A stretch of DNA of 24,985 nt, from the IMG/VR virus record IMGVR_UViG_3300047673_000133, positions 1 to 24,985 of that record. The stretch is one strand, 5' to 3'. The notes below the pieces were generated by a model, which was not told the origin of the DNA, ran no database searches, and saw nothing but the letters and a program-made list of their open reading frames with translations. Positions 1-6,996 of this stretch are shown here, piece after piece; within the stretch, counting starts at the first letter, position 1; each line of letters opens with the position of its first letter. The translations under genes were made by a program, and so were the position numbers. The stretch is from a virus.

Positions 1-126
1 TAACGGAGTCGTCATAATCCGTTGTTGTACAGTTTCCACACAGCAAGCCCCGTGCTATGCTTGTTCCATGCCCCGTAAGGGTTTCCGGGAAATTTTGCCC
101 GGTGTGGATGCTACACAGGACAATCC
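1..126 (+). other. Integrase upstream region
   Basis: This stretch holds the leader of the integrase. An AGGA ribosome-binding site lies seven bases before the ATG at 127. A short inverted repeat, CCGGG at 85-89 and CCCGG at 98-102, has an 8-base loop. I see no convincing sigma70 promoter and no recognisable tRNA fragment. An attachment site could lie here because integrases often sit next to attP, but nothing in the sequence identifies one. Confidence 0.4.
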
Positions 127-1539
127 ATGAGCGAGCATATTACAAAGCGCGGCGGGAGGTACTATTACCGGCGTAGGGTACCCGCTGACCTCATTGAGAA
201 GTACGGTAGGAAAGAGCATACCCAGGCTTTGGGGACAGCGGAGAGGCGGGTAGCAGAAAAGGAGGCGCGTAAAGCGGCTGTCCTACTTGATGAGATTTTT
301 GACAAGCTCCGCGCGGACATGCAGGGGCTAGGTGAGGTAGTTGGCGCACCTATCATGATATCCACGCTACCCGCAAAGGCGTTGTCCTTGGACGAGGTTT
401 TACAGTACGAGGACGCGGAGCGTATCGCCTTGGAGCGGGATGAGGCATTGCGGGATGAGCGAATCGAGGAAATGAAGGATGCAATACGGGGCCTCTCCTC
501 GGAGACCCGCTCGGACTTTCTCCAGCGGCTCACACAGCCCGCCCCCGTTGAGGTTGACATGGGGCCAGCGGTTCCGGCTCCCGCGCCCCTCTCCGCCCCT
601 GTGAGCGAGTCCAAAGGCGGATTCCCGGAGGCTATTAAGGAATGGCAACGCAAGCGGACCCCCGGCCCCGGTGCGGTGGACGGCATGAATTTAACCGTGT
701 CTCGCTTCTTTGAGGTTTGCGGGCGTGTGTCTTTGCAGGCCGTCACGCGGGACCACGTTAAGAAGTACCAAGACCACTACCTAGCGGCGGGTATGAATCC
801 CGGCACGGTGCGTTACTACAGTTCGCTACTTAAGGCGCTGCTAGCGGTGGCGTTCGATTCGGGAATGATAAAGAGTAACCCCGCGTTGGGTGTCAAGCTG
901 GACCGCCCTAAGAAGGCCCCCAAGGCGTCCCGTGTTGCGTTTGCTATGGAGGACGTTAGGGTTATCCTGGACAAGCTACCCACGGCGGGTAACCCGCATT
1001 GGGTACCCTTGGTTAGCCTCTATACAGGTATGCGGCTTGAGGAGATATGTCAGCTTGCCCCGGACGACATTCGAGAAGAAACGTATCGGGACGCTAAGGG
1101 TAAGACCAGGGCGGTGGCGGTTATCTATGCAACGGACGAGGGCGACAACCAAGGACTTAAGAACGCGGGTTCAAGGCGGAAAATCCCTGTGCATCCCGCA
1201 TTGGTGGAGGCGGGGTTTCTGGACTACGCCAAGGGCCAAAGCGGCGGGCGCATATTCCCCGGCCTTAAGGCTAACAAAGCCGGGAGAGAGGGAGCGAACC
1301 TTAGTATTTGGTTCGGCAAATTCCTACGCGAGAAGTGCGAGATTACCGACCCGCGTAAGGTGTTCCACTCGTTCCGCCACCTGTTCAAGGACGTACTCCG
1401 TGAGCATGGCGTAGAGGAGCAAGTTAGCGACGCGCTGACGGGCCACACAAACGGTAGCGTAGGCCGCACATACGGCGGGGACTACTACCCGCTCCGTCCG
1501 CTCGTAGAGGCTGTAAATCAATTTGAGCTACACCTATAG
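127..1539 (+). CDS. int: Tyrosine recombinase (phage integrase)
   Basis: Site-specific recombinase expected to integrate and excise the phage by the tyrosine recombinase mechanism. The N terminus (ITKRGGRYYYRRRVPADL) is the usual start of phage integrases that bind arm-type sites. A core-binding SAM-like domain follows at roughly residues 165-265, and the catalytic domain fills the C-terminal half. The active-site residues are visible: R303 in TGMRLEE, H414 and R417 in HSFRH, H440 in LTGH and the nucleophile Y449 nine residues later. A basic hairpin near GLKNAGSRRK could supply the catalytic lysine. At 470 residues it is somewhat longer than average, with a Pro/Ala-rich linker near residues 145-165. 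The ATG has an AGGA box seven bases upstream. Its stop directly abuts the stop of the convergent gene at 1540. It appears intact and active, unlike the integrase-like protein at 23569. Confidence 0.95.
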   Translation: MSEHITKRGGRYYYRRRVPADLIEKYGRKEHTQALGTAERRVAEKEARKAAVLLDEIFDKLRADMQGLGEVVGAPIMISTLPAKALSLDEVLQYEDAERIALERDEALRDERIEEMKDAIRGLSSETRSDFLQRLTQPAPVEVDMGPAVPAPAPLSAPVSESKGGFPEAIKEWQRKRTPGPGAVDGMNLTVSRFFEVCGRVSLQAVTRDHVKKYQDHYLAAGMNPGTVRYYSSLLKALLAVAFDSGMIKSNPALGVKLDRPKKAPKASRVAFAMEDVRVILDKLPTAGNPHWVPLVSLYTGMRLEEICQLAPDDIREETYRDAKGKTRAVAVIYATDEGDNQGLKNAGSRRKIPVHPALVEAGFLDYAKGQSGGRIFPGLKANKAGREGANLSIWFGKFLREKCEITDPRKVFHSFRHLFKDVLREHGVEEQVSDALTGHTNGSVGRTYGGDYYPLRPLVEAVNQFELHL

Positions 1540-1821
1540 CTATCTTGGCGGGGCGTTGTAGATAACACCGTCTACGGCGTCCCCTACCTCCCGCGCTGCA
1601 CACCCGCCCTCGTCCATACACGTATAGAGCTTTTCCCGTGACTCCACGTACAGCCTAGAACGCGCGCTCGGCGGGTCGTGCATGTGCGCCTTTAGACAGT
1701 CTCCCAAGGCGTGCGGCGGGGCGTGAGGATCGATTACCAAGACGTGACACTCCTCGATACCCGCGTAGGCGGACGGTACGGAGGCGCACAGAATTACAGC
1801 GGTGAGGATGCTACGGAACAA
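1540..1821 (-). CDS. Small secreted Cys-containing protein
   Basis: Unrecognised 93-residue protein. The first 20 residues form a textbook signal peptide: MFRS, a hydrophobic stretch ILTAVILCASVP, then the cleavage motif AYA before GIEE. The mature part has four cysteines (in EECH, GDC, YTC and GGC), suggesting two disulfides and a periplasmic or secreted location. The start codon is TTG at 1821, with GAGG six bases upstream, and no in-frame ATG lies near the N terminus. It is the last minus-strand gene before the convergent integrase and lies beyond the terminator at 1871-1897, so it may have its own promoter or depend on readthrough. It could be a lysogenic-conversion (moron) product or an envelope-acting phage factor; neither can be shown from the sequence. 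Confidence 0.6.
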   Translation of the reverse strand: MFRSILTAVILCASVPSAYAGIEECHVLVIDPHAPPHALGDCLKAHMHDPPSARSRLYVESREKLYTCMDEGGCAAREVGDAVDGVIYNAPPR

Positions 1822-1870
1822 TTAGGGCCTCTACAGGCGGCTACACGGGCGTATAGCGTACCGTAAACCC

Positions 1871-1897
1871 AATAGAAAACGGGGCGCAAGGCCCCGG
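1871..1897 (-). terminator. Rho-independent terminator, minus strand
   Basis: Read on the minus strand, CGGGGC (1891-1896) and GCCCCG (1880-1885) form a GC-rich stem with a 5-base loop, followed by TTTTCTATT. This is a standard intrinsic terminator placed just after the 26-codon gene at 1901-1981. Confidence 0.8.
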
Positions 1898-1900
1898 TTC

Positions 1901-1981
1901 TCATTTAAGTATCAGCAATGCCGCGCTTACGGCTATCACGGCCACAAGGGCGAGGATGAGTGCTATCTCGTACCAGCGCAT
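1901..1981 (-). CDS. 26-residue membrane peptide
   Basis: Very short gene encoding a charged start (MRWYE) followed by about 20 hydrophobic residues (IALILALVAVIAVSAALLIL) and a final lysine. It is a single transmembrane helix with almost nothing else. The ATG overlaps the stop of the upstream gene as TAATG, and a strong terminator follows its TGA by a few bases, so it is well framed as the last gene of a two-gene unit. Because a lysozyme lies next door on the other strand, a role in lysis (for example a pinholin-like peptide) or as a small membrane regulator is possible. That is inference only. Confidence 0.55.
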   Translation of the reverse strand: MRWYEIALILALVAVIAVSAALLILK

Positions 1982-2190
1982 TAGCGCGCTCCCGGCAAAT
2001 CGAAATTCTTCTCCGGGTGGCGGCGTATGTAATCCAAGAGCATCCCGCGTGCGCGGCTTTTCGTCTCCGCCTTAATCAGCTTCCCGCTGAGTACAAAGGG
2101 TTCGCCATCCAGCCACGCGGCCCACATGGTAAAGCCTCCCTTTGGCCCCGTGGTGCGCTTAGCATCTACGCGACGACTATCGAACGGCAT
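1981..2190 (-). CDS. Hypothetical 69-residue protein
   Basis: Unrecognised small protein rich in basic residues (FDSRRVDAKR, LIKAETKSRARG, YIRRHPEKNF), with a tryptophan-containing middle (TMWAAWLDGEPFVL) that resembles a short beta-hairpin domain. The start at 2190 is preferred because it carries the phage's recurrent leader box, TAGGAGTAC, at correct spacing. A longer form starting at 2226 has an AGAGGA box and would add 12 residues. It is co-oriented and overlapped (TAATG) with the 26-residue membrane peptide. Upstream, at 2258-2271, lies a motif shared with the control region at the right end of the window, so this gene or the divergent lysozyme may share that regulator. Confidence 0.6.
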   Translation of the reverse strand: MPFDSRRVDAKRTTGPKGGFTMWAAWLDGEPFVLSGKLIKAETKSRARGMLLDYIRRHPEKNFDLPGAR

Positions 2191-2257
2191 TTTACGTACT
2201 CCTACGTTGTTAGGCGTAGCGCCCATGTACGTATCCTCTCACGGGTACCCTTTTAGT

Positions 2258-2271
2258 GTCAATACTTTTGG
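2258..2271. promoter_or_regulatory. Shared control motif, copy 1 (near lysozyme)
   Basis: GTCAATACTTTTGG lies between the divergent 69-residue gene and the lysozyme. The same pattern, GTCAAYACTTTYG, overlaps both divergent -35 boxes at 23434-23447 and 23488-23501. On the minus strand it contains a perfect TTGACA (2257-2262), but no good -10 follows. It may therefore be an operator or phage-specific promoter element rather than a simple sigma70 promoter. A further match, GTACCCTTTT, precedes it here and also occurs in the right-end control region. Confidence 0.5.
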
Positions 2272-2295
2272 TAAATTAATTTGGAGGCTGGCCCT

Positions 2296-2790
2296 ATGGC
2301 CCTCAACAAAAACATCATTGCGTCTATTGCTGGCGCGGTTTTACTCAGTACTGCTATGTTTACGGCCAGCTTTGAAGGCACGGTTAATAAGGTCTATACG
2401 GACCCGGTTGGACGTAAGGCGGTATGCGTGGGCCATGACTCCTACGCCCCGGACGGAACCCCGCTTAAAGCTGGTGCGGTCTACTCGGACGATGTTTGTA
2501 GCTACCTCCTCGGCAAGGACATTAAGGCGGCTGACGACTCGGTTACGCGGCTGGTTAAGGTTCCGTTGTCGGTCGGTGAGCGTATGGCGTACGTGGACTT
2601 TGTGTTTAACGTGGGGAGTGGTGCATTCGCTACCTCTACGGCTCGCTCCAAGCTCAACGCTGGAGACCATAGGGGAGCATGCGGGGAATTGCTTAAGTGG
2701 GATAAAGGTAAGGTACGCGGGGAGCTAGTTACTCTCCCCGGTTTGCAGAAGCGACGCCAGGCAGAATACAAGGCGTGCATAGAGAAGTGA
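2296..2790 (+). CDS. GH24 phage lysozyme (endolysin), probable SAR type
   Basis: Peptidoglycan-degrading lysozyme used in host lysis. The ATG at 2296 is chosen because GGAGG lies at 2283-2287, which leaves a 164-residue protein, normal for the family. Residues 7-24 are weakly hydrophobic and Ala/Gly-rich (IIASIAGAVLLSTAMFTA), as in signal-anchor-release endolysins that are held in the membrane and then released. The catalytic Glu is E27 in FEG and the family Asp is D36, nine residues later as in T4 lysozyme. The position of the third classical residue, Thr26 of T4, is Ala here (A42 in GRKAVCVGHD). It is the only plus-strand gene between the integrase and the right-hand control region and is closed by its own terminator. 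No holin or spanin is recognisable nearby, except possibly the 26-residue membrane peptide. Confidence 0.88.
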   Translation: MALNKNIIASIAGAVLLSTAMFTASFEGTVNKVYTDPVGRKAVCVGHDSYAPDGTPLKAGAVYSDDVCSYLLGKDIKAADDSVTRLVKVPLSVGERMAYVDFVFNVGSGAFATSTARSKLNAGDHRGACGELLKWDKGKVRGELVTLPGLQKRRQAEYKACIEK

Positions 2791-2793
2791 GAC

Positions 2794-2818
2794 GCCCCGC
2801 GCAAGCGGGGCTTTTATA
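2794..2818 (+). terminator. Rho-independent terminator after lysozyme
   Basis: A 7-bp stem GCCCCGC/GCGGGGC (2794-2800 and 2805-2811) with the tetraloop GCAA is followed by TTTTATAT. It starts directly after the lysozyme stop and isolates that transcript from the opposing lipoprotein gene. Confidence 0.9.
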
Positions 2819-2822
2819 TGAC

Positions 2823-3617
2823 TTACTGGCTAGCGCCTACGGGAGGCGTTGCGGTGACAGCTTTGTAGCGTGAGGCAATGTCAGCGGCTACGGCATTCGT
2901 CCGGAGGTTAAGCAAGTACGTATCCGGCGTGCGGCAATCCGCGCCCATATGGTCCGGAGTAGCTACCGTGTTAGGGAGCGCACCAACCACGTAGAGCAAC
3001 GCTGAGTTACTCGCAATGCTGATAGCGTTGGACAGCCCGTTAGCCGTGTTGTCTTGTGCGGGTGTTGCGTCACACGTAGGAATAGGCGAGACCACAAACA
3101 CTTGCTTACCGCTAACGTGGGCGCGATTCACAAACACGGACAAATCGTTAGCGAACTGAGTAGCGGCGGCTTGCTGCGTTGGGTCACTCATGGGCGTGGT
3201 CATGTTGTCAAACTGGAAATTAACAATGAGCCACTCGCTAGGGTCTTTGCCGAATTGGTCCGGAGTCGGCGGGAGGCCGTTATTCTCGCCCATGACGATA
3301 CCGTGTAGGGTCGTCCCGTCCATAACCTCAGCGGTAACGTTGGCGGTAACACCCAGCGCGGCTAATGCGTCTTGCAAGCTCTGTACGGTCGCGGCGTTAG
3401 GGTCGGACGTAACTACAGGTGCGCTAGCTGCGTCCAATGCCACGGCGCGCAACGCAACTTTAGCCGTTGCCTGGGTTCCTTGTTGGAACGGGAGACCGTA
3501 GAACGACAGCGAGAGGGCCTTAGCTGGCGGCGTGATTGTGTTTGATGAGCCTCCGCCTCCGCCGCACGCGGCAAGGGTTACGGCTGTGAGTGCTGCAATA
3601 ATTGTGTTTTTAATCAT
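2823..3617 (-). CDS. Lipoprotein with degenerate SGNH-hydrolase fold
   Basis: Predicted envelope lipoprotein of 264 residues. A signal peptide ends in the lipobox LAAC with C18 as the lipidated residue, followed by a Gly-rich tether (GGGGGSS). The rest aligns by eye with SGNH/GDSL esterases: LSFYGLPFQQGTQ occupies block I, where active members have FYGDS; VNFQFDNM occupies block III, where they have a GxND motif; GKQVFVVSPIPTCD matches the strand before the C-terminal block; and PDHMGADCRTPDTYLL replaces the DxxHP motif. The nucleophile Ser and the block III Gly/Asn are missing, so hydrolysis is unlikely. It follows the RNA polymerase gene and may be expressed late or from the prophage. A surface-exclusion or receptor-masking role is inference. 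The start has only a weak ribosome site (AATAAGA). Confidence 0.65.
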   Translation of the reverse strand: MIKNTIIAALTAVTLAACGGGGGSSNTITPPAKALSLSFYGLPFQQGTQATAKVALRAVALDAASAPVVTSDPNAATVQSLQDALAALGVTANVTAEVMDGTTLHGIVMGENNGLPPTPDQFGKDPSEWLIVNFQFDNMTTPMSDPTQQAAATQFANDLSVFVNRAHVSGKQVFVVSPIPTCDATPAQDNTANGLSNAISIASNSALLYVVGALPNTVATPDHMGADCRTPDTYLLNLRTNAVAADIASRYKAVTATPPVGASQ

Positions 3618-3692
3618 GGTCTTATTGAAAGTGGGTTAATAGCCCCGGAGGGCATTACGTAAGTTTACACTGAGTTACCGGGTTTACAAGGA

Positions 3693-6011
3693 TTAGAACC
3701 ACGCGAATAGCGATTCCCGCACCTCGTTTAGCTCTAGCGAGCCGTAGGCCGGTAGCTCCGGGAGCGAGGCTTTACCCTCCGGCGACAACCCCGCCGCTAC
3801 CTCCGTGGTCCAGTTCGCTAGTAGGTCCGTAGACATGAGCGTTACAAACTCCTCCCGCGTTGCGTTGAACACGTCCCCGCATTGTGCGAACGGTGCGCCA
3901 AAGCTATCGTGAATCATCCAAAAATTACGGACTCCTTTACGGTATAGCGCATTGACCGTGCGGACCATATGGGAGGCGTCTACTCCGTGGACAAAGTTGG
4001 GCGATACCCCCGCGCGCTGGCCGCGCTTGCTGAGCGTATCCTTGCGGACCTTAAACTCGCGCTTGCGCTCAATCCCAAAGCTACGGGTTACGAGGGGCTT
4101 GGTAATCTCGTTGAATCGCTCTTGCGTCACCACAAGTCCAGCGGGAGTGGTCCAACGGAGTGGCTTACCCTCCTCGGTGAGAACGTCCGCCACGCCTTGC
4201 AAGTACGCCATAGCGGCCAACATACCCGGCGCAACCTCGGTAAAGCATGCGTTAATCTGATTAGCCAACCATAGACACTCACCCTCAGGCGCTCCCGTCT
4301 TGGTTTGGACTTGCTCGCCAAACGTAAAGGCCCCCGCGCTATAAACCTTGGTCATGCTCGGACCCTTGAGTAGATCGCGGTCTAGCGCCTTGCTGGCCCA
4401 AAAGTGGAGGTGTGCGAGTAAGTCCGCCCCGGCCCCAGCTACCAACATACAGAGGCGGCGAGTGAGAGCCTCCGCCATACGTCCGTAGTAATCGTCTCCG
4501 CGTTCCGTGGGTGTGAGGTTGACCATTGCGCCCGCGCTACCGTCCCGCGTCATACCGGAGAGCATTTGCACACCTGAGCAAGACCCGTCCAACGCTCCGG
4601 CCAGGTGCGACTTAAACCCCGGCCCCTCGTACGTGTACCCCGCCCACTCCATGCATGCGGCTAGGAATTGGTAAGGCTTGTCCGCCTTGCGCCACGCGGT
4701 ATTAACGTACGGGTCGCTTGCGATGCGCAAAAGGTCCGCCTCGTTATCGCGCGTCCATTGCTCGCGTTCCTCAGGCGTCCGGTTGACCTTGCGCCCGTCT
4801 ACCATGAGCTTGTCCTCACCCATGAGGTTACACAGGTTGATAGCCAGCCAGCGCACGCCCTCACGACCCAACGGGACACCCTCGGCAAACTCCAGCAAGC
4901 CTTTACAGAGGTCAGACCCTTGCGGGCTAATGATCGTAGTAGCAGGATACATGCGGCCCCGCCAATCGAGATTCCACGGGAAGTAAAACGCCTCAGCGGC
5001 CTCTACCTCTGCGAATGCGTCAAGCGTCAGCGCGGAGCGAATCATATTGCTACGCGTCTCCGTGGGTGCATCATGCCGCACCTCTACCGTACCGTAGCCC
5101 TCGATATACGAGGACAGCGCCTCACGTTCGAAGTAATCAGCCACCTCTTTAACGCGCGCATTGACACGCCATGCGGTCCCCTGTAGGGCGTTGAGGGCGT
5201 CAACTATGTCTTGACCCTCGATAGCTTTACGGACGCCCCGTACGGCCTGTATGTGGCTGTACAGATACCCACCGTGCGCCATTGAGGTGGACCACGGTAC
5301 GGGAGGGACTAACATAGGCTTGCCCTCGATAAACTCCGCAAGGCTAGATTCCGTCAATACCTCTTGAATAAACTTGGTGGTAGCCATGAGGTTATTAACC
5401 TCTTGCATGGCGGAGCCAAACTGACGCTCTCCCGATACCTCCTCAATCCAGCCGGTTGCGTTACAGAAGTAGTCAATGAGGACTAACGCGGTTTGCTCGT
5501 AGCCTAGTGTCTTGTGTGGGTCCACGCCTCCGCACTTATCCTTAAGACGTGCGCCGATACGCTTAGCCGCGCTTTGCACACTCGCACCGTCTAGCGTCAT
5601 CATGCGGCCCCAAGAGACCGATAGCCCCGCCCATGTAGCCTCAACCATTTGCGAGATAGCCAAACCACTAACAGGGTTCTTACTCTTGCCGTCTAGTTGG
5701 ACGCGTGACGTTTGACTATTCTCGGGAGACAGCGCCCGTCTAGGATCAATGCGGACTTGTGGGCCACCCGTTGCTAGCGCTTTGGTAAAGTCATTAAGCG
5801 CTCGCTCTACCGCGTCCCGGCGCAAATGTGACTCACCAATCTTAAACTCACTCATAGCCTCGCGTGATAGCTGGCGGAGAACTAACTCGCTCTTTCCCTC
5901 CGTTACCAAGCGGTCCACATGCGCGCGGGCGTATGGGCGCTCCGTGGGAAGTTGCGAGGCTTGCATGTCGCGCTTTGCTCGGCGCGTTGCTTGGTAAGCG
6001 GAGATTGTCAT
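3693..6011 (-). CDS. T7-like single-subunit RNA polymerase
   Basis: Phage DNA-dependent RNA polymerase that transcribes later phage genes from its own promoters. Key motifs are present: motif A DGSCSGVQ with metal-binding D475, motif B KGPSMTKVYS with K549 and Y557 spaced like K631 and Y639 of T7, and motif C HDSFG with D702. The C terminus SLFAWF matches the aromatic foot of T7 RNA polymerase. At 772 residues it is shorter than T7 (883), with most of the reduction on the N-terminal side, as in other distant relatives. The ATG at 6011 has AAGGA five bases upstream; an immediately preceding TTG is less likely. It is the last large gene of the replication operon, which is the phiKMV-type position. 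No T7-consensus promoter was found in the window, so its recognition sequence is probably divergent. Confidence 0.95.
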   Translation of the reverse strand: MTISAYQATRRAKRDMQASQLPTERPYARAHVDRLVTEGKSELVLRQLSREAMSEFKIGESHLRRDAVERALNDFTKALATGGPQVRIDPRRALSPENSQTSRVQLDGKSKNPVSGLAISQMVEATWAGLSVSWGRMMTLDGASVQSAAKRIGARLKDKCGGVDPHKTLGYEQTALVLIDYFCNATGWIEEVSGERQFGSAMQEVNNLMATTKFIQEVLTESSLAEFIEGKPMLVPPVPWSTSMAHGGYLYSHIQAVRGVRKAIEGQDIVDALNALQGTAWRVNARVKEVADYFEREALSSYIEGYGTVEVRHDAPTETRSNMIRSALTLDAFAEVEAAEAFYFPWNLDWRGRMYPATTIISPQGSDLCKGLLEFAEGVPLGREGVRWLAINLCNLMGEDKLMVDGRKVNRTPEEREQWTRDNEADLLRIASDPYVNTAWRKADKPYQFLAACMEWAGYTYEGPGFKSHLAGALDGSCSGVQMLSGMTRDGSAGAMVNLTPTERGDDYYGRMAEALTRRLCMLVAGAGADLLAHLHFWASKALDRDLLKGPSMTKVYSAGAFTFGEQVQTKTGAPEGECLWLANQINACFTEVAPGMLAAMAYLQGVADVLTEEGKPLRWTTPAGLVVTQERFNEITKPLVTRSFGIERKREFKVRKDTLSKRGQRAGVSPNFVHGVDASHMVRTVNALYRKGVRNFWMIHDSFGAPFAQCGDVFNATREEFVTLMSTDLLANWTTEVAAGLSPEGKASLPELPAYGSLELNEVRESLFAWF

Positions 6012-6032
6012 CAAGTCCTTATCAGTTAATAG

Positions 6033-6638
6033 TTAGCCCCATTGCTCCGCCATAGCGTCAGCAATACCGAGAAAAGTACGGCTCCGCTCTTTCCATCTAT
6101 CAGGACCAGGCGGGAGGTTGTGGATGCGTTGGTCCCTACCGTCTACGATGTTCGTAGACTTGAGCTTAGGGAGGTTCTTAAGCCATAGACACGTAGCCTT
6201 AGTCTCTCCGTGTCCGAATTGCCACGGCTGGACAATTTGGTCAGGTTTCCTAATGCGGCTACTAATGACGCTAATGGGATTCTCAATTGCTATACGCTCA
6301 ATAGGCGCGTCCATAAGGAGTTTTACAAACTCAAGCGCGGCGGTTTGATCCTTTCGCCTATTCGGGTACTTAGGGTGCGGGCGGCGCTCGGAGGTTGGTA
6401 AATGTTTGTCCTCAGGGTGGTATAGCCAAAGAGTCCCTGACGTAGCCAAATACGTGCAAGGCGGGTGAGCTACCATCAAATCCCAACCCTGATAAAGAAC
6501 GTCTCTTACGTCCCCTTGGTAATGGTTCCCGTTGGGTGCGTCCGTTGGCAACATGTCACAGCTAAGCGCGTAGTGTCCTCGCGCGGTGAAAGCGTCTCTA
6601 ACTCGTCCGCTATACTCACAAGCAACCAAAACGCGCAT
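6033..6638 (-). CDS. Cytosine-C5 methyltransferase-like protein
   Basis: Protein of 201 residues related to the small phage branch of cytosine-C5 DNA methyltransferases. Near the N terminus is the SAM-binding-like stretch VACEYSGRVRDAF; HPPC carries the candidate catalytic Cys (C61); and IENPISVIS (ENP at 119-121) stands where classical enzymes have ENV. It is much shorter than stand-alone C5 methylases (over 300 residues) and lacks an obvious target-recognition domain. Its specificity is unknown, and it could be a general protective methylase or a divergent enzyme. The start overlaps the stop of the upstream gene as TAATG, and the gene ends 22 bases before the RNA polymerase start. No restriction enzyme gene is near, so self-protection against host restriction is the likeliest role (inference). 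Confidence 0.7.
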   Translation of the reverse strand: MRVLVACEYSGRVRDAFTARGHYALSCDMLPTDAPNGNHYQGDVRDVLYQGWDLMVAHPPCTYLATSGTLWLYHPEDKHLPTSERRPHPKYPNRRKDQTAALEFVKLLMDAPIERIAIENPISVISSRIRKPDQIVQPWQFGHGETKATCLWLKNLPKLKSTNIVDGRDQRIHNLPPGPDRWKERSRTFLGIADAMAEQWG

Positions 6639-6832
6639 TAGGTAAATGCGTAATAGTCTTGGGTAAGCTCGCGCTCTAGCCGCGTTGAGTCTGACACACC
6701 AAGCTCTAGGTACGCGTCCCGCATGTGGTCTCCGGCTCGTTCCTGATTACCCGTCTCCAGCGCAATAGCGATAAGGTTATAAAAGGCGTTGTACTTAGCA
6801 GTATTGATTACGCGGTTGAGCGTTGCGTCCAT
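6638..6832 (-). CDS. Hypothetical small helical protein
   Basis: Unrecognised 64-residue protein (MDATLNRVINTAKY...) that looks alpha-helical, with a Leu/Ala-rich first half and an acidic second half ending in DYYAFT. The ATG at 6832 is chosen because AAGGA lies eight bases upstream; an upstream GTG would add seven residues without a ribosome site. It overlaps the previous gene by 25 bases and the methyltransferase start by TAATG, so it is translationally coupled on both sides. Confidence 0.6.
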   Translation of the reverse strand: MDATLNRVINTAKYNAFYNLIAIALETGNQERAGDHMRDAYLELGVSDSTRLERELTQDYYAFT

Positions 6833-6996
6833 CGGTTGTATTCCTTTTCGCACTCTTGGTAGATAGATTCGGCTTTGCTGAATAGTTCGGCGCGGCGTCC
6901 TTTACGTGTCTCTTTGTTTGCCTCGTCTAACACGGCGTAGAGCGCACTGTTAGGAGCTACGCGTGTGTCTTTGTAGTAGACAGTGGAATTGCTCAT
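6808..6996 (-). CDS. Hypothetical 62-residue charged protein
   Basis: Unrecognised protein, highly charged and probably helical (LDEANKETRKGRRAELFSKA). Its start overlaps the stop of the upstream dNTP pyrophosphohydrolase-like gene as ATGA, and its 3' end overlaps the next gene by 25 bases. This arrangement suggests translation by coupling rather than by a strong ribosome site. No motif indicates a function. Confidence 0.55.
   Translation of the reverse strand: MSNSTVYYKDTRVAPNSALYAVLDEANKETRKGRRAELFSKAESIYQECEKEYNRWTQRSTA

Noticed and set aside
1-126. Possible attP next to the integrase
   Set aside because: The CCGGG/CCCGG repeat alone is not evidence. No tRNA fragment or matching second copy is visible.
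165-746. Minus-strand open frame of 193 codons
   Set aside because: It is antisense to the integrase, which has clear domain and active-site evidence.
2296-3617. Complete lysis cassette (holin, endolysin, spanins)
   Set aside because: Only the lysozyme is supported. The neighbouring lipoprotein is far too large and SGNH-like to be an outer spanin.
3642-3653. Small hairpin GCCC-TCCG-GGGC after the RNA polymerase gene
   Set aside because: The stem is only four base pairs and no T-run follows, so I do not call it a terminator.
3618-3692. Phage RNA polymerase promoter after its own gene
   Set aside because: Two GTTTAC repeats lie here, but no T7-type consensus was found on either strand and no repeat matches elsewhere.
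4668-5186. Plus-strand open frame of 172 codons
   Set aside because: It is antisense to the RNA polymerase, with no ribosome site and a protein unlike any family.
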